Positions 8,794 to 17,075 of a DNA stretch of 64,000 nt are shown here, piece by piece; position 1 is the stretch's first letter, and the number at the start of each line of letters is the position of its first letter. Position numbers and translations under genes: made by a program. The stretch comes from CAVXYG01 sp963766005 (GTDB taxonomy: Bacteria > Actinomycetota > Actinomycetes > S36-B12 > GCA-2699445): positions 1 to 64,000 of the forward strand of contig CAVXYG010000012.1 in the NCBI GenBank assembly GCA_963766005.1, in the 5' to 3' direction. A model generated the notes under the pieces. That model ran no database searches. It worked only from the letters and a program-made list of their open reading frames with translations, and was not told the origin of the DNA.

Positions 8794-9359
8794 AAGTGGG
8801 CCGAGCCGAAGGGCCGCGCGGCCGTTCATTCGTGGCATCCTCGGCCCTCCGAAGCCGGTGGAAATCGGCCGAAGCCTCGCGCGGGCCGTGCCCACCGATA
8901 GAGCTGCCAACGAGAATGACCAACTCACCGCCAAAGAGTCGAAGAGTCACGGCGCCTTGGAGGTCACGCGCAACTTCGGGTTGCTCATCTGTGAACCGGC
9001 CATCCGGATGAAGCCGCCAACCAGATCGATCAGAAGACCGCCAACGAGTTCGCAACTTCACAGACACCACCCACCACGGGACCGGTGTCGCCGCCAATGT
9101 GTAGCCCTGGGGTCACACCCCAAGACGACTCAGATGTCCGCCAACATCGAGTCACGCGACGCGGCCCGCCTCACCCTGTGCGGACCACTGGTGGGGGAGC
9201 GGCCCAGACGCCGATGCGCGTGAACGCTTGGGACGGTGGACGGGCGCGCCTGGGAGCCGCCAAGGACTTTCGGCCCTTGTGGCCAGCCGACCGGTGACGG
9301 GACTCTGGAGGGGCGCGGGAGACAGGCCCCCGTCATCGCGCGATCCGAAGGAGGAAATC
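8794..9359. other. Intergenic stretch without a recognised gene
   Basis: About 570 bp between the sensor kinase and the small protein at 9360. No frame gives a recognisable domain or a start with a good ribosome binding site until 9360. The local composition is less GC-rich (for example around 8900-9060) than the neighbouring genes, as expected for decayed or imported DNA. Confidence 0.5.
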
Positions 9360-9662
9360 ATGGCTATCCGTTTCCACAGGACCTCGCTCGTGGCCGGGGT
9401 CAAGGGTCAAGAGGCGGCAGCCTTCGCGGCTGAGGTCTCCGAGTACTCCACCGAGACCTTGGGGATCCCCACAACGTGGGGCATGCAGGTCGGCGGCACC
9501 TACGGCACGATGCATTGGTTCTCCGACTTCGAGGACATGGCCGCCTTCGACGCCGCCGTGATGAAAACCCTCACCGATCCCGGATACCTCGCCATCATGG
9601 CCAAGGCCGAGGAGTTGTTCGTCGAGGGAACCACCGAGGATTCGGTCATCTACATGATGTGA
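9360..9662 (+). CDS. Hypothetical 100-residue protein
   Basis: A strong ribosome binding site (AAGGAGG, 6 bases before ATG) supports the start. The 100-residue product has no signal peptide or membrane helix; it mixes short beta strands and helices (TTWGMQVGGTYGTMHWFSDF, then FDAAVMKTLTDPGYLAIMAKAEE), a pattern reminiscent of dimeric alpha/beta-barrel (NIPSNAP-like) proteins in which a bulk-property domain ends in an Asp-Pro-x-Tyr segment. That resemblance is weak and no function is assigned. It is isolated from other genes. Confidence 0.7.
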   Translation: MAIRFHRTSLVAGVKGQEAAAFAAEVSEYSTETLGIPTTWGMQVGGTYGTMHWFSDFEDMAAFDAAVMKTLTDPGYLAIMAKAEELFVEGTTEDSVIYMM

Positions 9663-9767
9663 CGAGGCCTGGACCCACCGAGGCGAGGTCCGCCAGCAGG
9701 CCACGTTCCGCACACAGCTCCTCGGCGGGAGTTGGCTCGCGACAGCGAGCGCAAGGGGTGGCGCTGA

Positions 9768-9866
9768 GTGTCCCGCGACGAACTCGGCAGGCTCACCATC
9801 CACCCCCCGATGCGGCTGCGGATCGACCACTACCTTGAGGAGCGGGCGGAGCCGTACCTGGGGTGA
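9768..9866 (+). pseudogene. Possible tyrosine-recombinase fragment
   Basis: A 32-residue frame from a GTG reads HPPMRLRIDHYLEERAEPYL after a short SRDELGRLTI stretch and stops at TGA 9864-9866. The sequence resembles the segment of phage-type integrases in which a conserved helix (LDRYLEERxxx) follows the domain linker, but it is far too short to be sure. No catalytic Arg/His/Tyr residues are present, so it cannot be functional. It might equally be a chance open frame. Confidence 0.25.
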
Positions 9867-10024
9867 GGGCTCCCGAGTCAGTGCCCGGGCAGCCCACCCA
9901 AACCCTTCGGCCGAACTCCCGGGGCGGCGTCACTCCGCCCGGTTCGGGGCGAAGTGACGCGGCCCCGGATGATCCCCACTGGACTCCTGACAGCACGCTT
10001 GGCGCTGGCTGCACCACGACGAGA

Positions 10025-10043
10025 CGGTCACGCTGAGTGACCG
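10025..10043. repeat. TCAC-GCTGA-GTGA palindromic element
   Basis: CGGTCAC and GTGACCG are exact 7-bp arms around GCTGA. Related copies without the full arms occur at 10117-10129 (TCACGCTGTGTGA) and 20400-20412 (TCACGCTGAGTGA), the latter two followed by GATCG. All three copies are in gene-poor DNA. It could be a protein-binding half-site pair or part of a dispersed repeat. Confidence 0.5.
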
Positions 10044-10268
10044 CGGGGAGCCTGCACCGCACTCCGACACTTGCGCGGCCAGATCGGCTTCAGGTGGGAG
10101 GCGTGACCCCGGTTCGTCACGCTGTGTGAGATCGGGCAGGTGGGACGGCGGTCGGGTCGGCAAGCGCCGCGTCATACCGCGCCACACGCGGCGCAGTGAC
10201 GCAGCTGCCGCATGCCGTTCTGCATTGAGCAGGTCGTGCTCGGGTCGGACCCGGCGTGCTCGGCGACG

Positions 10269-10514
10269 TTACAGGTCCTGCAGCAGCGCGAGTGTCTCGC
10301 GGACCTCGGTCAGGACCACCGGCCCGACGTTTCCGGTGCGCTGTGGATCCGAGTCGTGGCCACGGATCGCAGGTGGCACTGCGCCGAGGGCCGCGAGTCC
10401 GTTGTCCTCGTGGGATCCGGGCGGCGGTCACCACGATCGCCGGCCGGCGTAGGCCGGCCTCGCTACCGGCGGGCATGCCGAGGTCGAGCCTACGACGTCA
10501 CCCGGCGTCAGCAT
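10269..10514 (-). pseudogene. MazF/PemK-type toxin gene broken by two frameshifts
   Basis: Reading the minus strand from ATG 10514, frame one gives MLTPGDVV; a one-base shift then gives LDLGMPAGSEAGLRRPAIVV, which matches the conserved start of MazF-family mRNA interferases (DLG.P.GSE.G.RRP.VVV). Near 10435 a second shift leads to a tail ending VGPVVLTEVRETLALLQDL before TAA 10269, resembling the family's C-terminus. The middle of the protein is shortened. The ATG overlaps the last codons of the antitoxin gene, the usual toxin-antitoxin layout. As read, no active toxin can be made; sequencing error is the alternative. Confidence 0.6.
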
Positions 10515-10692
10515 CGAGCCACGCCGTCTCATCCTGCTGAGCTCTGCCGAGAGGTCCCGCCATGGCGTCCTGGCGGAGTGCTCGGATGGCCCGGCTGACC
10601 GTCTCGTCGATCGTCTCGTGCCGCTGCGCCGCCAGTCGCGTCACCCGCGCATGAGTGTCCCTGCTGATGCGGATCGTCGTTGTCTCGGCCAC
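10498..10692 (-). CDS. Ribbon-helix-helix antitoxin (MazE/VapB-like)
   Basis: A 64-residue protein starting at GTG 10692. Residues 4-45 form a ribbon-helix-helix DNA-binding motif (TTTIRISRDTHARVTRLAAQ then a helix TIDETVSRAIRALRQDA), and the C-terminal ~20 residues are the acidic, Trp-containing tail that antitoxins use to hold their toxin. A perfect palindrome 17 bp upstream is the expected autoregulatory operator. The toxin gene that follows is disrupted, leaving an orphan antitoxin that could still bind its operator. Confidence 0.8.
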   Translation of the reverse strand: MAETTTIRISRDTHARVTRLAAQRHETIDETVSRAIRALRQDAMAGPLGRAQQDETAWLDADAG

Positions 10693-10708
10693 GCCACAAC
10701 GCTACCGT

Positions 10709-10730
10709 GTGTAGACAGATTCGTCTACAC
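10709..10730. promoter_or_regulatory. Operator of the antitoxin gene
   Basis: GTGTAGAC and GTCTACAC are exact 8-bp arms around a 6-base spacer. It ends 17 bp before the GTG start of the antitoxin (minus strand), where a ribbon-helix-helix protein would repress its own promoter. The site is unusually AT-richer than its surroundings. Confidence 0.7.
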
Positions 10731-10940
10731 GCGGTCGCATGGCCGTCCACGGGACAGCAGCCGAGCTGCTCGACTCGCGGCGGAAGGGGGCACGTCAGGG
10801 CGTCCGGTTGGCGGTCGCCTGTGGAAGGGCCCGCGGGGCGGGTGCCCCGACTTGCCGACGGGGCATCGACACCGCGCCTTACCAGCGTGATGGCGCGGCT
10901 TCCTCCAACTTGGTCGGCTGGTGGCGAGCACCGAGGCCAG

Positions 10941-11267
10941 TCATCCCGAAGACAGCAGGATGAGGACGAAGACCGCACTGCCGACCACCAGCAGCGCCAG
11001 TCCGATCCACAGCGCGATGCGCATCCGCCGCCGATCGGCCGGGGTGGGCGGCCGGAGCCGCCCTCGGCGCCGGTACTTGGCCTCCAGCGACGCGCCGACC
11101 GAGGCACCGAACGCGACGCCGATGGCTGGACCGATACCGATCAGTCCCGGGGTGCCGCTGACCGTCGCGATCACGACCCCGACGCCGGCGAACAGCGCCA
11201 TCCCGATGCCGATCCAGGTGGCGACGACCTCCCCCTGCCGGTACTCCCGTTTCGCCACGGCGCCCAT
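10941..11267 (-). CDS. Small membrane protein of unknown function
   Basis: A 108-residue protein with hydrophobic segments at about 16-36, 40-58 and 84-105 and a basic stretch (EAKYRRRGRLRPP) between the last two; a Gly-rich middle segment (GLIGIGPAIGVAFGASVGAS) could pack as a helical hairpin. No family is recognised. The ATG has only a weak ribosome binding site, so an in-frame GTG four codons later is possible. No operon partner is evident. Confidence 0.6.
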   Translation of the reverse strand: MGAVAKREYRQGEVVATWIGIGMALFAGVGVVIATVSGTPGLIGIGPAIGVAFGASVGASLEAKYRRRGRLRPPTPADRRRMRIALWIGLALLVVGSAVFVLILLSSG

Positions 11268-11552
11268 CTTGCATCGGCGTGACCATGTTGGGAAGTGCCG
11301 AACGGCCGGTCGGCAGTCGCAGCCGGCCCAATAATGCTGTGTGAGCAGATGCTGCTCGCTCCCGCTGCGTCGGCCGACACCGCCGCGAGTACGCCTTCCA
11401 GGGGTCCGATCACGCCGGGACCGAGGCAGTTACGATCAGTGTGATCGTCCTGGCGATCCGCTGCCCGTTGTTGCCCAGGATCGACGCAAGAATGCGGGCT
11501 CGCCCGCCGGACGAAGGCACTCGATGGACATCACACTGTGGACGGTTGCCCC

Positions 11553-12381
11553 ATGAGCAGCACGATCGACGTCACGAGCCGGGCCTCGCCTGGGCCGGCA
11601 GCTCGCCTGGTACTTCGGCGGGCTGCTCGTTGTCTACGGGATCGGCCTGGCCGCCTTCTGGCCCGCGCAGGGCGAGCAGCCCAGCGACGCGCTCTTCCTG
11701 GTGCTCATGTTCGCCCCCACGGCCGGGGCGCTGCTGGCCCGGTTCGCCGCCAAGGGGCGCATCCAGTGGGGACGCCCCAACCTCTGGCTGCTCGCCGGAT
11801 TGCTGCCCGCTGCTGCCGTGCTGGGCGCCTACCTGCTCGGGTCGGTCTTCGGCTGGGACACCGAGAACCCCGACGTGCTGCGCGCCGCGCTGGTCGCGGC
11901 ACCGCTGGCGATCGCCACGGCCGCGCTGTCCGCGGTCGGCGAAGAGATCGGGTGGCGGGGATTCCTCTGGCCGACGCTGCGTGACCGATCCGGGTTCTGG
12001 CGGGTCAGTCTGATCGTCGGGGTGATCTGGTGGATCTACCATGTCCCGCTCATCCTGCTCGGCTGGTACGGCAGCATCGCCGGGCTCCCGGCGTTCACGG
12101 TGGCCATCGCCGGGTTCACCCTGTTCGTCGGCGTGCTGACCGATCGCTCGCGGTCGCTGTGGCCCAGCGTCATCGCGCACGGGGCCTGGAACGGGCTGGT
12201 CGCCACCAGCTTCGCCGCCACTGAGGGCGACGAACGGGTGCCCGCCTTCGCCGGCAGCGACGCACTGCTCGGCGAGTTCGGCTGGCTCGCCGCCATCACC
12301 ATGATCGCCCTCGGGCTCGCGACCGCCTGGTGGCACACCCATCACCCCTCGACGCACCCCGTGGCGCCGGCAGGCAGCTGA
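11553..12381 (+). CDS. CPBP intramembrane metalloprotease, 5' frameshift
   Basis: The frame ending at 12381 encodes a multi-helix protein with the CPBP (Abi/CAAX protease) signature: EEIGWRGFLWP, then HVPL and a WPSVIAHGAWNG segment, which supply the Glu and His residues of the family's active site. The hydrophobic N-terminus (LAWYFGGLLVVYGIG) is in this frame from about 11600, but its only plausible start, ATG 11553 (SSTIDVTSR), is one frame away; a stop at 11554 closes the frame of the body. A single-base indel between 11580 and 11600 joins them. If real, translation could start only at ATG 11701 or 11707 and lose the first helix. CPBP proteins process peptides or prenylated substrates. Confidence 0.75.
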
Positions 12382-12433
12382 CCGCTGGAGGCTCGACGGC
12401 GACGCCCATCGGGCGGGACGACCAGGACGAGCC

Positions 12434-12622
12434 CTAGGCAGTGGTGTCGCGACGGGAGCGGCGGGCGCGCACGATTCCCCTCACCCCAGCGAGCACCGCC
12501 ACCGCAGAAGCCGCCAGGGCCGCCCATGAGTACCAGTTGGTGCTATCACCGGTATCGGCCAGGCTGAGCATGACGGCGGCCACGAACAGCAGCAGACCCG
12601 CGAACAACAAGACGATGGGCAT
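12434..12622 (-). CDS. Small two-helix membrane protein
   Basis: A 62-residue protein starting at ATG 12622 behind GAAAGGGAG. Two hydrophobic segments (about 4-22 and 30-50) are joined by a short polar turn (ADTGDSTNWYS), and the C-terminus is strongly basic (RARRSRRD), so the ends should be cytoplasmic. No family assigned. It converges on the CPBP gene, whose stop is 52 bp away. Confidence 0.6.
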   Translation of the reverse strand: MPIVLLFAGLLLFVAAVMLSLADTGDSTNWYSWAALAASAVAVLAGVRGIVRARRSRRDTTA

Positions 12623-12884
12623 CGCGTCTCCCTTTCCGACCGCCGTTCCGGGGCCGGAGATTCCCGGGCGCCCAGCGGACCGGCGCGAGCATATCGGGCG
12701 ATTGGCCCGTCCCTGCCGTGCACAGCGGCGAAGCGGACGCTCCACGACCTGCCCGCGCCGCGCGAGGTGGACCCTGATGAGCACGTCCCGCTCCCGTTGC
12801 GTCGCCGACCATCGGGCGCTGGCCGATTCGACGGCGAGTCCACAGGGCGCTACCAGGAGCCGTGCGATCGTGCTGCCGGGGCCG

Positions 12885-13019
12885 TCACTCGATGTCGCGC
12901 GAGCGCATGCTCCACCAACTGATCAGGCAGCCGACCGCGACCACAGACACCAACATCGCAAGGCCCCGCACGTCGTCGATCCGGAGGTACCCGGGAGGCG
13001 GCGACCCCTCGGGCAGCAC
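12885..13019 (-). CDS. Possible very small membrane protein
   Basis: A 44-residue frame from GTG 13019: polar N-terminus (LPEGSPPPGYLRIDDVRG) and a single hydrophobic helix (LAMLVSVVAVGCLISWW) with a basic end. It looks like a membrane peptide, but no clear ribosome binding site precedes the GTG, and the frame may be chance. Confidence 0.35.
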   Translation of the reverse strand: MLPEGSPPPGYLRIDDVRGLAMLVSVVAVGCLISWWSMRSRDIE

Positions 13020-13606
13020 CGTCGTCTCCCATAGCAGTCAATAACTATGGGAGAAGGCACTGCCATAACGCCCGGCGTAAGCTGCCCGCGACGGGCCCGG
13101 GCTTGCGCTGCGCTGAGAGGGGTCCTGCCTCGCGGGCCCGGTTCCCGGGCTGAGGTATCTGCGGCGAGGCGATTGAGCGTGTCGCCATTCGCATCTGCTG
13201 CGACAGTCTCGCAACAGATGCGAGTGCGTGCGGTGTACGAAAGCAGGTCTCGGCAGTCATGCCACGCCTCCGTGAGACGCGGGGATCCGAGCGGCTTCGC
13301 GTTCAGCCGAGTCCGAGCTAGACGCGATCAAGCCGCAGCGACTTGTGCGTCCTTCGCGGCGAAGTGACGCGGCCGCGACCGGGACGGCGCACCGGCGGAG
13401 TGACGCACCTTGGTCGGCCGCCCGGCGACGACGGGCCACAGTGACCTGTCCGCGGCTTTCCCCAAACGCACGCGGGCCGTTCCGTTGCTGCTCGACCGCC
13501 GTCGCCGGCGCGGCTGGGCTGTGGTCCTGACGGCGCACGGGCGTGCCGCGCCCGGAGTCGGCCGGTGGGCCGTGGTGGATGGGGCCTCCGCGCGTTTGCG
13601 ATGCAC
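13020..13606. other. Gene-poor stretch with a hairpin
   Basis: About 590 bp without a recognisable gene. It holds the hairpin at 13190-13222 and, near 13360, the block GCGAAGTGACGCGGCC that also occurs near 9948. Frames crossing the stretch show no domains. Confidence 0.5.
13190..13222. repeat. 14-bp-arm hairpin
   Basis: Arms at 13190-13203 and 13209-13222 match at 13 of 14 positions around CAGTC (CGCATCTGCTGCGA against the complement of TCGCAACAGATGCG). There is no T-tract. No gene ends nearby on the correct side, so a terminator role is uncertain; it may be an operator or a recombination site. Confidence 0.55.
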
Positions 13607-14047
13607 CTACCGGTCCCGCCGCAGCCGGTCCAGCACCCCGGTCTGGGCGAGCAGCGCGAACCTGTCGGGCACGCCCCAGTGCTCCACGATGCGCCCGTCG
13701 ACTATTCGGGCCACGTCGATCACCGTGAAGTCGACCGGCCTGCCGCTCGGCGGACCCATGAACGGTCCGGTCGCGGTTCCCCGGGCCCGCGCCCGGATCC
13801 ATACCGTCTGGCCGTCCTGCACGAAGTCCTCGATGGTGTACGTGATGTCGGGGGTGGCTGCGTGGACGAAACCGATCGCGCTCTTGAGATTCGCGATCGC
13901 GGCCGCCCCGGCGCCCTCGAGGCCGAACTGGTGCTCGACCATGTCCGGTGCGCACAAATCGTCGACGATGCCCTGGTTGCCAGCGGCGAAGCCCTCGTCC
14001 AAGAGCCGTCGCACCACAGCCAGTGGTGAGGGTGATCCGTCTATCAC
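13607..14047 (-). CDS. SnoaL-like (NTF2-fold) ester-cyclase family protein
   Basis: A 146-residue protein with the NTF2-like cone fold typical of SnoaL proteins: helix VVRRLLDEGFAAGNQG, the APDMVEHQ segment, a central TPDITYTIEDFVQDGQTVWIRARARG strand pair, and VDVIDVARIVDGRIVEHWGVPD near the end. Members bind small hydrophobic substrates or act as polyketide cyclases or hydrolases; the substrate here is unknown. GTG start behind GAGGAGG. The start overlaps the stop of the cupin gene (GTGA), so the two are translated together. Confidence 0.85.
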   Translation of the reverse strand: MIDGSPSPLAVVRRLLDEGFAAGNQGIVDDLCAPDMVEHQFGLEGAGAAAIANLKSAIGFVHAATPDITYTIEDFVQDGQTVWIRARARGTATGPFMGPPSGRPVDFTVIDVARIVDGRIVEHWGVPDRFALLAQTGVLDRLRRDR

Positions 14048-14550
14048 ACTGCCTCCTCAGCTAGGGGAGGCCCGAGCACCTCGATGCCGTACTCCGCCGC
14101 CAGTTGCAGCCACCTGGGCACCTCGGTCGCCAAGGGCTGGCCGTCGCTGCCGGGCAGGCGGCGCTCGGCGGCCGGCACGCCCACCTCGTCGTACATGTGC
14201 AGCAGGCCGCCCGGCGCCGTCAGCGCCAGGAACCGGGCCGGTTGCCCGCCGGTGATCCGGAATGCGTGCGGCAGCCCGCGGGGGAGCCAGAGGAAGTCGC
14301 CCGACTGCAGGCGGAGGACATCATCGCCCGCCCGATAGGTCATCGCGCCGTCGAGCAGGAAGAAGGCTTCGGCCTCCTTTGTATGCCGATGCAGCGGCGG
14401 CGCAGCACCCGACGGGGCCGTCACGACGCTCAATCCGACCAAGCCCCCGCCTTCTTCGCCGGTGAGGAGGTGCTCGAACAGTTGACCCATGGCCCAGGTG
14501 GCCGGGCCTTCCCCCGAGCGGATGTGGATCGCGGTGAGTTGCTCTGACAT
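14044..14550 (-). CDS. Cupin-domain protein (quercetin dioxygenase-like)
   Basis: A 168-residue single-cupin protein. The metal site is visible: PLHRHTKEAEAFFLLDG supplies H-x-H and Glu, and LPRGLPHAFRITG supplies the last His, in the pattern of quercetinase/pirin-like oxygenases. It could bind Fe or Mn and oxidise an aromatic or act as a sensor; this is not determined. ATG follows AGGAGAGG. It is divergent from a TetR regulator across a palindrome (14572-14604), so expression probably depends on a small-molecule inducer. Co-transcribed with the SnoaL-like gene. Confidence 0.85.
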   Translation of the reverse strand: MSEQLTAIHIRSGEGPATWAMGQLFEHLLTGEEGGGLVGLSVVTAPSGAAPPLHRHTKEAEAFFLLDGAMTYRAGDDVLRLQSGDFLWLPRGLPHAFRITGGQPARFLALTAPGGLLHMYDEVGVPAAERRLPGSDGQPLATEVPRWLQLAAEYGIEVLGPPLAEEAV

Positions 14551-14571
14551 GGCCTCTCCTGCCGTCCTCGG

Positions 14572-14604
14572 GTGATTCGCCCGAATTGCTTTCGGATGAA
14601 TCAC
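14572..14604. promoter_or_regulatory. TetR-type operator between cupin and TetR genes
   Basis: A 33-bp palindrome. Outer arms GTGATTC/GAATCAC are exact, inner CCGAA/TTCGG are exact, and 12 of 16 positions pair overall. It lies in the 70-bp gap between divergent ATG codons at 14550 and 14621, as expected for a local repressor controlling itself and the cupin operon. Confidence 0.65.
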
Positions 14605-14620
14605 AACTAACGTAGATGCC

Positions 14621-15283
14621 ATGGGCGAGGAGTTCAAGACCCGCAGCTACCGGTCACCCGTTCGCGCCGCCCAGGCCGCCCAGACGCGGCGCGCGATCCT
14701 GCTGGCAGCAAAGGAGTTGTTCACCGCTAAGGGCTACGGCTGCACCGTCGCCGAGGTCGCCGAGCGGGCCGGCGTTTCGGTGGACACCGTCTACACCAGC
14801 GCCGGCCGCAAGCCCGCGCTGGTCCTGATGGTGATCGACATGGTGCTCGGCGAGGCAGACGAGCCCATCCCGGCAGAGCAACGGGCCTACGTCCAGAAGA
14901 TGCGAGCGGCCCCCACCTCGGTTGCCAAGCTCGAGCTGTACGCAGATGCCCTGGCGAGCCTGCTGCCCACCGTGGCCCCGTTGCAGGAGGCATTGCGCGA
15001 GGCCGGTCGCGCCGACGCCGAATGTGCGCGCACCTGGCAGCATCTGGTCGACCGGCGCGCCGGTCGGATGCTTGCCCTGGCCGCAGAGCTGCGCGCTACC
15101 GGCGAGCTGCGCGAAGACCTCACCGACGCTCAGGTCGCCGACATCCTCTGGTCGATGACCAGCGCCGAGTACTACCTGCTGCTGGCCCAACGCCAGTGGA
15201 CCCCGCAGCAGTACGGCAGATATGTTGCAGACGCCTGGACGAGGGTGCTGCTGAAGCCAGATGCTCGGCTCCCCCCGCGCTGA
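14621..15283 (+). CDS. TetR-family transcriptional regulator
   Basis: A 220-residue regulator. The helix-turn-helix lies at about 22-68 (RRAILLAAKELFTAKGYGCTVAEVAERAGVS...) and the remaining ~150 residues form the ligand-binding and dimer domain (helices around LYADALASLLPTVAPLQEAL and QVADILWSMTSAEYYLLLAQ, the latter typical of regulators with a C-terminal TetR domain). It is transcribed away from the cupin-SnoaL pair and probably represses it via the 14572-14604 palindrome. Ligand unknown. Confidence 0.9.
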   Translation: MGEEFKTRSYRSPVRAAQAAQTRRAILLAAKELFTAKGYGCTVAEVAERAGVSVDTVYTSAGRKPALVLMVIDMVLGEADEPIPAEQRAYVQKMRAAPTSVAKLELYADALASLLPTVAPLQEALREAGRADAECARTWQHLVDRRAGRMLALAAELRATGELREDLTDAQVADILWSMTSAEYYLLLAQRQWTPQQYGRYVADAWTRVLLKPDARLPPR

Positions 15284-15524
15284 CGTGCGTCGCGTCACTT
15301 GGCGAACAAGGACGGATCGATCGAGATTCCGACCGGCGACTTCCCAGAGGTGTGACGGCGATGATCAAGGCAGCGCTTGTTGTTCAGAGTTGTCGATGAG
15401 ATCAGCCGGACGATGGGTCGCAAGCCCGATTCCCGATATCCGAGGTTCGTTTCACGAATCCGCACGAGGACGCCAAGCCGGGTGAGGCCACAGGACCGGA
15501 CTCCCCGCCGGCGCCGAAGCGCCG

Positions 15525-15961
15525 CTAGGCGGCCCGCTCCCGGACCACCTGTGCGACGGCCATGCGCCGCACGGCACGCAGGCCGGGCACCTGGGAGAGC
15601 ACGGCGACCGCCATGATGGCCAGCGCGGATAGCAGCAGCAGCGTCGACGGCCGGATGTACAGGTCGAACGTGAACTGGTCGCTGGAGTAGGTCTGCATCA
15701 TCGCCCCGGCCGCATTGACGCCCAGCACCAGCCCGGGCACAACGCCCAGCGCGCCACCAGCGTGTTCTCCCCACCGACGACCCCCGCGACGGCGCCGTGC
15801 CTGACCCCCGCCGCCCGCAGCGTCGCCAGTTCGCGCTGCCGCTCCGCGATGTTGACCGTCATCGTCGTGAAGATGATGGCGAACGCCATCGCCGCTCCCA
15901 GGGCGAGCATCGCGCCGATGAGCACGATGAACAGGCCCCGGACTCCCGATGCTGTCCCCAA
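15525..15961 (-). pseudogene. C-terminal fragment of an FtsX-like ABC permease
   Basis: The minus strand encodes, in two frames, GLFIVLIGAMLALGAAMAFA..TVNIAERQRELATLRAAGV and then, after a frameshift near 15760, VVPGLVLG..LYIRPSTLLLLSALAIMAVAVLSQVPGLRAVRRM..VVRERAA. The ERQRELATLRAAG signature and final transmembrane segment are those of MacB/FtsX permeases. Only the last ~145 residues of a ~380-840-residue protein remain, broken by at least one frameshift and joined upstream to an unrelated oxidoreductase fragment. Non-functional. Confidence 0.8.
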
Positions 15962-16403
15962 CCTCGGCTCCGATCAGCGACTGCAGCTGATCGGTCTGCG
16001 GGTGGAAGGGGAACACCATCGCTTCCCAGATCAGCGCCGCAGGCCCGGCTTCTGCAACCAGGGCCAACACGTCCGCCTCGTCGAGCCCCAGCGGCTTCTC
16101 GCACAGCACGGCCTTGCCTGCGTGAGCCGCAGCCGCCGCCCACTCGGTGTGCGTGTCATTGGGCAGTGCCACGTAGACGGCGTCGACGTCGGGGTCCTCC
16201 ACCACCGCCCGGTAGCCACCCACCGATCGGGCGACGCCGTGTCGTGCGGCGAACCGTTCGGCGCGGTGCGGATCTCGGGCCCCCACCACCTCGGCGCTGC
16301 CACCGCCCTCCTCCAACAGCGCCGGCAGGAACTCCCGCACTGCGATTCTGGAAGCTTCCAGCAGAAACCAGCGGACAGGGGGCCGCGTGCCGGCGATGCT
16401 CAT
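15962..16403 (-). pseudogene. N-terminal fragment of a Gfo/Idh/MocA oxidoreductase
   Basis: From ATG 16403 about 145 residues match the NAD(P)-binding half of the Gfo/Idh/MocA family: RIAVREFLPAL, VVGARDPHRAERFAARHGV, DAVYVALPNDTH and the catalytic-lysine motif CEKPLG. The sugar-binding C-terminal domain is missing: near 15960 the sequence switches to FtsX-permease DNA. The usual Gly-rich nucleotide loop at the very start reads WFLLEASRIA and is altered. A recombination or deletion joined the two genes; the product would not be an active dehydrogenase. Confidence 0.8.
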
Positions 16404-16563
16404 GCCCCCACTGTGCCGCGGTCAGGCGGTTCCGGGCGCGCTCACGGTTCCCGCCTGATCCGGACCCAGGGGCGAAAGGCCCGGGATCGATGAGCCGGGG
16501 AGGCATAGCGTCAAGGAGCACGACCTGCTCCAGGACGTGCTCGAACAGACCACACATGGGGTG

Positions 16564-17070
16564 ATGGCAATGACGCTGCAGAATCTCGACCGAACCGCCG
16601 AACCCTCATCGATGGACGTGGGCGCCGCCTGGACGAGGGTCCGGTTCGCGGTGCTCTGGGTGATCGTCGGATGCGCGTTGGCCGGGACCATGGCGGTGTT
16701 CTTCTATGAGCCTGGTGTCCTCGAGGAAGGCGTCGCCGGCGTGATGGAGGGCGAGACCGTGACGGAGGGTATGGCACTGCTGAACGCGGCGATGGTGGCG
16801 CTACCGCTGGCGATGGCGGCGGCCGTGCTCTTCCTGCCTGGCCGCGCAACGGCGATCGGCAATCTGGCGGTGGGCGTGCCGCTCGGCGTGTTCGGCCTCT
16901 ACGCGCTGGTCTCAGAAGTATCGGGCGGCGCATTGCACGCGCATGTGACGCTCGCCGCCCTGGCCACGGTGATCGCGTGGCTCATCGTGGGCCTCAGCAT
17001 CGCCGAACTGCGGCACCGCCCCCACGGGGCCGCGCCGGCAGCGGGCGCCGATGCTCGGGCAGGGGCTTGA
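16564..17070 (+). CDS. Four-helix membrane protein (DUF6069-like)
   Basis: A ~168-residue protein with four predicted transmembrane helices (about 28-50, 78-97, 103-122 and 132-150) and a long extracellular loop after the first. The pattern resembles the DUF6069 family, of unknown function; the assignment is tentative. ATG 16564 is chosen because MAMTLQ is start-like, but GTG 16537 in frame is possible and neither has a strong ribosome binding site. The stop is 5 bp before the alpha/beta hydrolase start, so the two probably form an operon. Confidence 0.65.
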   Translation: MAMTLQNLDRTAEPSSMDVGAAWTRVRFAVLWVIVGCALAGTMAVFFYEPGVLEEGVAGVMEGETVTEGMALLNAAMVALPLAMAAAVLFLPGRATAIGNLAVGVPLGVFGLYALVSEVSGGALHAHVTLAALATVIAWLIVGLSIAELRHRPHGAAPAAGADARAGA

Positions 17071-17075
17071 GCGCG

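Larger units (their letters stand above)
9663..10268. other. Decayed intergenic region with short palindromes
   Basis: No intact gene. It contains a possible recombinase remnant (9768-9866) and several TCAC-N5-GTGA palindromes, listed separately. The bases GCGAAGTGACGCGGCC near 9948 recur near 13360, so small dispersed elements are shared with the next gene-poor stretch. Confidence 0.5.
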
